Shown: positions 15,032 through 18,377 of the stretch, in pieces | Position numbering within the stretch: the stretch's first letter is position 1 | How the letters are laid out: each line of letters begins with the position of its first letter | Assembly: GCA_020216655.1 (NCBI GenBank) | Contig: JAIWNU010000123.1 | Location: 1-18,377, forward strand | DNA length: 18,377 bases | Reading direction: 5' to 3' | Origin: Treponema sp. | Lineage (GTDB): Bacteria > Spirochaetota > Spirochaetia > Treponematales > Breznakiellaceae | Position numbers and translations under genes: made by a program | Notes under the pieces: generated by a model | Database searches by the model: none | What the model saw: the letters and a program-made list of their open reading frames with translations, nothing else | What the model was told of the DNA's origin: nothing

Positions 15032-16534
15032 ATGAAAAGTATCAGTGATTATACCAGTAGTACCTCCGCCATGGAGCTCTATACCTTTTTGGCCGAAGCG
15101 GTTGTAGAAGAGCGGATTCAGTCCTTTTCAACGTTGATGGAATGGGTAGCCCCCCTGCCGCGGGATGCCCGTTTTAACGCGGTGATCCCCCGTATTTTTA
15201 AACTGATTCGAAAACTCCATTGGGGCTTTTTCCGTGATATCGATCCGGAGACGTATCCGAAAATATGGAAAGAGGTCGTTATTCCCCATAAGGAGCTGAA
15301 ACAGTTTGGGGACTTGAAACGAAACCTGACGATTTCTGATGTCTATGTGGGGATTCTGGATCTTCACGGATATACCCGGTTTTGCGAAAAAAATAAAAAC
15401 AATCTTTCCATGCTGCAAATGCTGGACGACATAATCCAGGTGGATCTCTTTAATATTGCAAAATCCTACAATGTGGTATTCCAACGCCGGCAGGGGGATG
15501 AGATGGTCCTTGTGGGCGCCTCTGCCTGTGATGTCCTGGCGGTTACGCTCCTCATTATTGATACCTTTGCAAAACGGCGGACCTTTAATGTAAAGGAACA
15601 GGCAAACCACCGGACGGGCTACAAGATTATTCTGGAGGAAATGCATGTCTCCGCTGGCATTGCGGGGGGCAAGAAATTTACCCCCTTTATCATCACCAAG
15701 GACGGAGACCTTTCTGGCGGTGTAATTAATACAGCTGCCCGTCTCCAGGGGAGGGCTAACGAACTCTCCGGCTCCCATTCCATGATTCTTGTAAGCCGTA
15801 CGGTTTACACAAATTTCACCAACGAGATGAAAACCGCTCCCCATCCATTCTTTGTAAAAACCCCGATTAAGTTTTTTGATTCCGGCTGGATCAGCTTTAA
15901 GGGTATTTCGGTAGCGGTTCATGAGGTTCTGTACACCGAGCAGGATATGCAAAAACTGCTTTATGAAGCCCAGATGACCGATCTTTATCGGGCTATCGAA
16001 GGCGGGCTCTGGAAAGATGGTATTTATATTTCCCTCCTGTCCCTGCTTTCTAAGGTGCTTCGTACTATGTCCAAGCTAAAAATTGAAGTGACCGAACAGG
16101 GAGCCCTCCGGTGTCTTACGAACGAGGATATCATCAAATTTATTCAGGATACGCTTTCTACCTTCCGCTTGGCCCAGGATTACCGGAAGGCGCTGAAAAA
16201 CCTTGAAACACTTGTTGAGTACTTGGATGCAATTCCCCGCTTTGACCGTTTATGCCTCGAATATGCCCATTCGATTACCCAGGAATATAGAAAGATACTC
16301 TCCCGTTATGAAGCACGGATAGATACAAAAATTGAAGAAAAAGTGCCTACGGTGCTGCCGGCAAAATACCGTACCCTCTATGAGGAAGGCCGCCGGGGAG
16401 CTGAGATTTACCAAAAGCTTCAAGAGCGCCTGTACCAAACCCTGACGCCCTTAGAAATATCACTCCTCTGGTCCAGTGTTATCGACAGTCTCCAGCAGCA
16501 CCTGGATGTTTCGATACATTCAGGGAAGAAGTGA
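15032..16534 (+). CDS. Class III adenylate cyclase-like protein
   Basis: A 500-residue protein without obvious membrane segments. Residues about 100-300 form a class III nucleotidyl cyclase homology domain: metal-binding Asp110 in GILDLHGYTRF, second metal Asp156 in QGDEMVLVG 46 residues later, SAGIAGGKKF (207-216) at the usual strand, and GGVINTAARLQ (229-239) with the ribose-positioning Asn233 and transition-state Arg237. The adenine-selecting Asp fits Asp226 (seven before the Asn), while the partner Lys position is Arg152. Cyclic AMP synthesis is thus plausible, with a conservative change in the purine pocket. The N-terminal ~100 and C-terminal ~200 helical residues (with repeated Tyr/Leu-rich helices from 300 on) match no domain I know and could be sensor or partner modules. 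It is divergent from the FAD protein and has a leaderless promoter candidate. Confidence 0.75.
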   Translation: MKSISDYTSSTSAMELYTFLAEAVVEERIQSFSTLMEWVAPLPRDARFNAVIPRIFKLIRKLHWGFFRDIDPETYPKIWKEVVIPHKELKQFGDLKRNLTISDVYVGILDLHGYTRFCEKNKNNLSMLQMLDDIIQVDLFNIAKSYNVVFQRRQGDEMVLVGASACDVLAVTLLIIDTFAKRRTFNVKEQANHRTGYKIILEEMHVSAGIAGGKKFTPFIITKDGDLSGGVINTAARLQGRANELSGSHSMILVSRTVYTNFTNEMKTAPHPFFVKTPIKFFDSGWISFKGISVAVHEVLYTEQDMQKLLYEAQMTDLYRAIEGGLWKDGIYISLLSLLSKVLRTMSKLKIEVTEQGALRCLTNEDIIKFIQDTLSTFRLAQDYRKALKNLETLVEYLDAIPRFDRLCLEYAHSITQEYRKILSRYEARIDTKIEEKVPTVLPAKYRTLYEEGRRGAEIYQKLQERLYQTLTPLEISLLWSSVIDSLQQHLDVSIHSGKK

Positions 16535-16609
16535 TTTTAAGCTTCTGGACGGCCTTTTCTCAACTGCAAGCAATCGTGCCGCAGTATTGGCCCACATTCA
16601 AAAAAACAC

Positions 16610-16638
16610 TTGACAATTCTGATTTAGTGTATTAGTGT
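16610..16638 (+). promoter_or_regulatory. Promoter for the YtrB-like ABC operon
   Basis: A perfect -35 TTGACA (16610-16615), a 17-nt spacer and TAGTGT (16633-16638), which keeps the first, second and last bases of the -10 consensus. The -10 lies inside the operator dyad, so repressor binding would block RNA polymerase. A normal leader and strong ribosome-binding site follow (GGAGGT, 16655-16660). Confidence 0.6.
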
Positions 16639-16650
16639 AATAATACACTA
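16625..16650. promoter_or_regulatory. GntR/YtrA-like operator, perfect 10-bp dyad
   Basis: TAGTGTATTA (16625-16634), a 6-nt spacer and TAATACACTA (16641-16650) form a perfect inverted repeat. The motif TAGTGTA also occurs a second time in direct orientation (16633-16639), so three copies crowd into 26 bp. It strongly resembles the AGTGTA...TACACT inverted repeat I recall for the B. subtilis GntR-family repressor YtrA (spacing here 12 nt; I recall 13), which controls a similar ABC transporter operon. The repressor gene itself is not in view. Confidence 0.7.
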
Positions 16651-16663
16651 TTTTGGAGGTGTT

Positions 16664-17527
16664 ATGCTGGAAGTCAAGAATGTTGATTTTGGATATGGCA
16701 GGCAGCAGCTGTTTAATCAGTTGAGTTTGTCTGTGCAGCCGGGGCAGATCGTTGGTTTACTCGGCCTTAACGGAGCGGGGAAAACCAGTCTTCTCAAGCT
16801 GATTGCGGGGGCCCTCTATCCCCATAAGGGTGAAATCAGTCTCTATGGAAAATCCACGTTGCATCGGAGACCTGATGTTCTTGCGGATCTTTGCTTTGTT
16901 CCTGAAGATCCCTGGGGACTGGCTTTGACCCCCGAGGCTTGGCTCAGCCGATATGGGGTGTTCAGGCCGGCTTTTAACAAAGAGCTGTTCTATTCCCTTT
17001 TGGAAGAATTTCAGGTAGATAAAACCAAACTTATCTCCCGGATGTCCTATGGGCAGCGGAAAAAATGCGCCCTTGCCCAGGCTATGGCAAGCGGCAGCCG
17101 CCTTATTCTGCTGGATGAACCCACCAATGGCCTTGATATCCCTTCGAAAGCTCAATTCCGCCGTTCTCTTGCCATGGTAGACCTGCAGGAAACCATGTTC
17201 ATCATTTCTACTCACCAGGCCAGGGACCTAGAAGCGGTGCTGGATCCTATTCTTATTATTCATGAGGGGAATTTGCTGTGCAGTTTCCCCGCCGCTGCGG
17301 TTAATGAGCAGTTTTCGGTTCGGCGGGTCGAACGCCTCGAAGGTCTGCCGGTGGTCTACGCAGAACAGGGGCCCCTTGGGTATCAGGCCGTATTGGCCGA
17401 ACCGGGATCAGGGGCTGATCTGGAAATCCTCTTTACCGCGGCAATACAGAATCCTGTCTCATTCCGCGCTGCCTTAGACTCAAAGAAAACAGAAGCCGTT
17501 GAAAATTCAACAAAGGAGAATAGCTAA
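16664..17527 (+). CDS. ABC transporter ATP-binding protein, YtrB-like
   Basis: A 287-residue single-domain ABC ATPase: Walker A GLNGAGKT (34-41), Q-loop region CFVPEDP, signature MSYGQ (127-131, in place of LSGGQ), Walker B LILLDEP with Asp151/Glu152, D-loop NGLD and switch His184 (ISTHQ). The SYGQ signature and the FxPAFNKELFYSLLEEF-like helix are typical of YtrB/EcsA-like exporters encoded with a GntR regulator. After residue ~205 there is a ~80-residue C-terminal extension of unknown role. The start has a strong ribosome-binding site, GGAGG, 4 nt from the ATG. It is followed 1 nt later by the permease gene. Substrate is unknown; YtrA-controlled systems in Bacillus respond to cell-wall stress. 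Confidence 0.9.
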   Translation: MLEVKNVDFGYGRQQLFNQLSLSVQPGQIVGLLGLNGAGKTSLLKLIAGALYPHKGEISLYGKSTLHRRPDVLADLCFVPEDPWGLALTPEAWLSRYGVFRPAFNKELFYSLLEEFQVDKTKLISRMSYGQRKKCALAQAMASGSRLILLDEPTNGLDIPSKAQFRRSLAMVDLQETMFIISTHQARDLEAVLDPILIIHEGNLLCSFPAAAVNEQFSVRRVERLEGLPVVYAEQGPLGYQAVLAEPGSGADLEILFTAAIQNPVSFRAALDSKKTEAVENSTKENS

Positions 17528-17528
17528 G

Positions 17529-18299
17529 ATGCAAAAAGAATCCTTAACCCAATTCTATTCAATGAAGCGATTATACTATCTTGTGCGGAACCGCCTTTTC
17601 GATGATATGGTCCCTATTCTTGTCGGTTCTGCGGCAGTCTTAGCCCTTAACCTGCTTTTGGTTATTGGATCAAGCCAATATAACATTGGCTCCGTAGAAA
17701 GCTGGGCTGCGCTTGGCGCGATTGCTGGTGTACTGCTTGCAGGGAACGCTTTTTCGAGAATGCATGATGGCAAGGCTGGTACAGAATGGATACTGCTTCC
17801 TTCAAGCAGCGCGGAAAAATATTCTGCCGCCCTGGTCATGTATCTTCTGGTGTATCCAGTCCTCATTTCGATTCTTGCAGTTATAGAAACACTGGTTATC
17901 AGTGGTTTTGGCAAAATACTCTATGGCATGCCCCTGTGGATTTATAATCCTCTTTCATGGGTAGTAGTAAAGAATTATGGAAGTTATGCCTTTTTTATAC
18001 TGCTAGCCCTGGCAGGATCTGCCCGGTTCCGTAAATTTGCCATCGTTAAAACCGCCGCGCTCGTCCTCGGATTCGTACTGCTTTCTTCTTTGCTTTTACT
18101 GCTTGGAATCATGGCGGCTACACCGGAAGGCCGAATTATTATGATGCATGGCCTGCAGGGGAGTTCTATCCAGATACAGCGTTCCTTGGATGTCGGAAAA
18201 GAAATGACCCTGAAGGTGCTCTACACCATCTTTACAATTGGTACCGCTGCCTTTGTTTTGGGCTACGGATACGCACTTGTATGTGAAAAGGAGGCATGA
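17529..18299 (+). CDS. ABC transporter permease partner of YtrB-like ATPase
   Basis: A 256-residue membrane protein with about six hydrophobic segments (roughly 28-48, 58-74, 100-124, 146-165, 172-196, 230-250). A polar loop between the second and third has TEWILLPSSSAEKYSAAL (85-102), a motif seen in small ABC-2-like permeases that follow GntR-regulated ATPases. The longer in-frame ATG at 17499 would overlap the ATPase gene by 29 nt; ATG 17529 is chosen because AAGGAG (17513-17518) lies 10 nt before it and it follows the ATPase stop by 1 nt. No sequence-specific substrate clue is seen. Together with the ATPase it forms a two-gene operon under the operator upstream. Confidence 0.85.
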   Translation: MQKESLTQFYSMKRLYYLVRNRLFDDMVPILVGSAAVLALNLLLVIGSSQYNIGSVESWAALGAIAGVLLAGNAFSRMHDGKAGTEWILLPSSSAEKYSAALVMYLLVYPVLISILAVIETLVISGFGKILYGMPLWIYNPLSWVVVKNYGSYAFFILLALAGSARFRKFAIVKTAALVLGFVLLSSLLLLLGIMAATPEGRIIMMHGLQGSSIQIQRSLDVGKEMTLKVLYTIFTIGTAAFVLGYGYALVCEKEA

Positions 18300-18377
18300 T
18301 AAAAAGCTCATCCGGGAGGGTCGGTGGATAGAGTATACTGGACCGGAAGACCGGGACAGCTAGGTTACTGTTCGTCA
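18300..18377. other. Unassigned 3' edge of window
   Basis: Seventy-eight bases after the permease stop. A TATACT hexamer (18334-18339) has no matching -35. A short ATG frame overlapping the permease stop ends after 11 codons. CCGG-AAGA-CCGG (about 18343-18354) is a weak 4-bp dyad. Too little sequence to assign. Confidence 0.3.

Noticed and set aside
14743..15048. 101-codon plus-strand frame spanning the FAD gene start and the cyclase gene start
   Set aside because: Mostly antisense to the FAD gene N-terminus, no ribosome-binding site, no domain; the intergenic part is better read as promoter.
15128..15952. 274-codon minus-strand frame opposite the cyclase-like gene
   Set aside because: Antisense to the cyclase domain with no recognisable motif or ribosome-binding site.
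16526..16546. AGAAG...CTTCT as a terminator after the cyclase-like gene
   Set aside because: Only a 5-bp stem with a 10-nt loop and no U-run.

Overview
This 18.4 kb chromosomal window probably comes from a treponeme-like spirochaete. The evidence is a PnrA/TmpC-type purine-nucleoside ABC operon, a DUF4954 protein (a family I associate with Spirochaetes and Bacteroidetes), a class III cyclase-like protein and a large multidomain sensor kinase. Base composition looks near 50% GC, which would fit free-living or insect-gut treponemes better than T. pallidum. The genus assignment is inference. I see no rRNA, tRNA, CRISPR array, insertion sequence or phage gene.

Layout. (1) Positions 2-4304, plus strand: the 3' part of a BMP/PnrA-family binding protein, a fused two-domain ATPase and two branched-chain-type permeases, tightly packed with ATGA overlaps. 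This is a nucleoside importer. (2) 4331-7726: a 7TM-PAS-PAS-histidine kinase-pseudoreceiver-GGDEF protein with its own promoter candidate. (3) 7671-9581, minus: an ABC-F protein of the Uup type, overlapping the kinase tail to tail. (4) 9687-10010, plus: a TrpR-family repressor with no trp genes nearby. (5) 10034-11011, minus: a two-Gate-domain nucleoside-recognition permease. (6) 11085-13367, plus: a DUF4954 beta-helix protein. (7) 13348-14937, minus: a COG2509-type FAD-dependent oxidoreductase starting at TTG. (8) 15032-16534, plus: a class III adenylate cyclase-like protein. (9) 16664-18299, plus: a YtrB-like ABC ATPase and a permease behind a promoter that overlaps a perfect GntR/YtrA-like operator. 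The last 78 bases hold nothing I can assign.

Themes. The window is housekeeping plus signalling: purine salvage, two nucleotide-second-messenger proteins (diguanylate cyclase-type and adenylate cyclase-type), one orphan repressor and one operator without its repressor. No single new system stands out. The most interesting signals are: (a) up to five genes with a -10-like hexamer 6-12 nt before the start codon and little or no Shine-Dalgarno, suggesting leaderless or near-leaderless mRNAs; (b) the one-protein fusion of hybrid kinase, degenerate receiver and SGEEF GGDEF domain; (c) the YtrA-like operator without a GntR gene in view; (d) a perfect inverted repeat inside the spacer of the Gate-permease promoter; (e) the DUF4954 beta-helix protein with a His/Asn-rich conserved patch.
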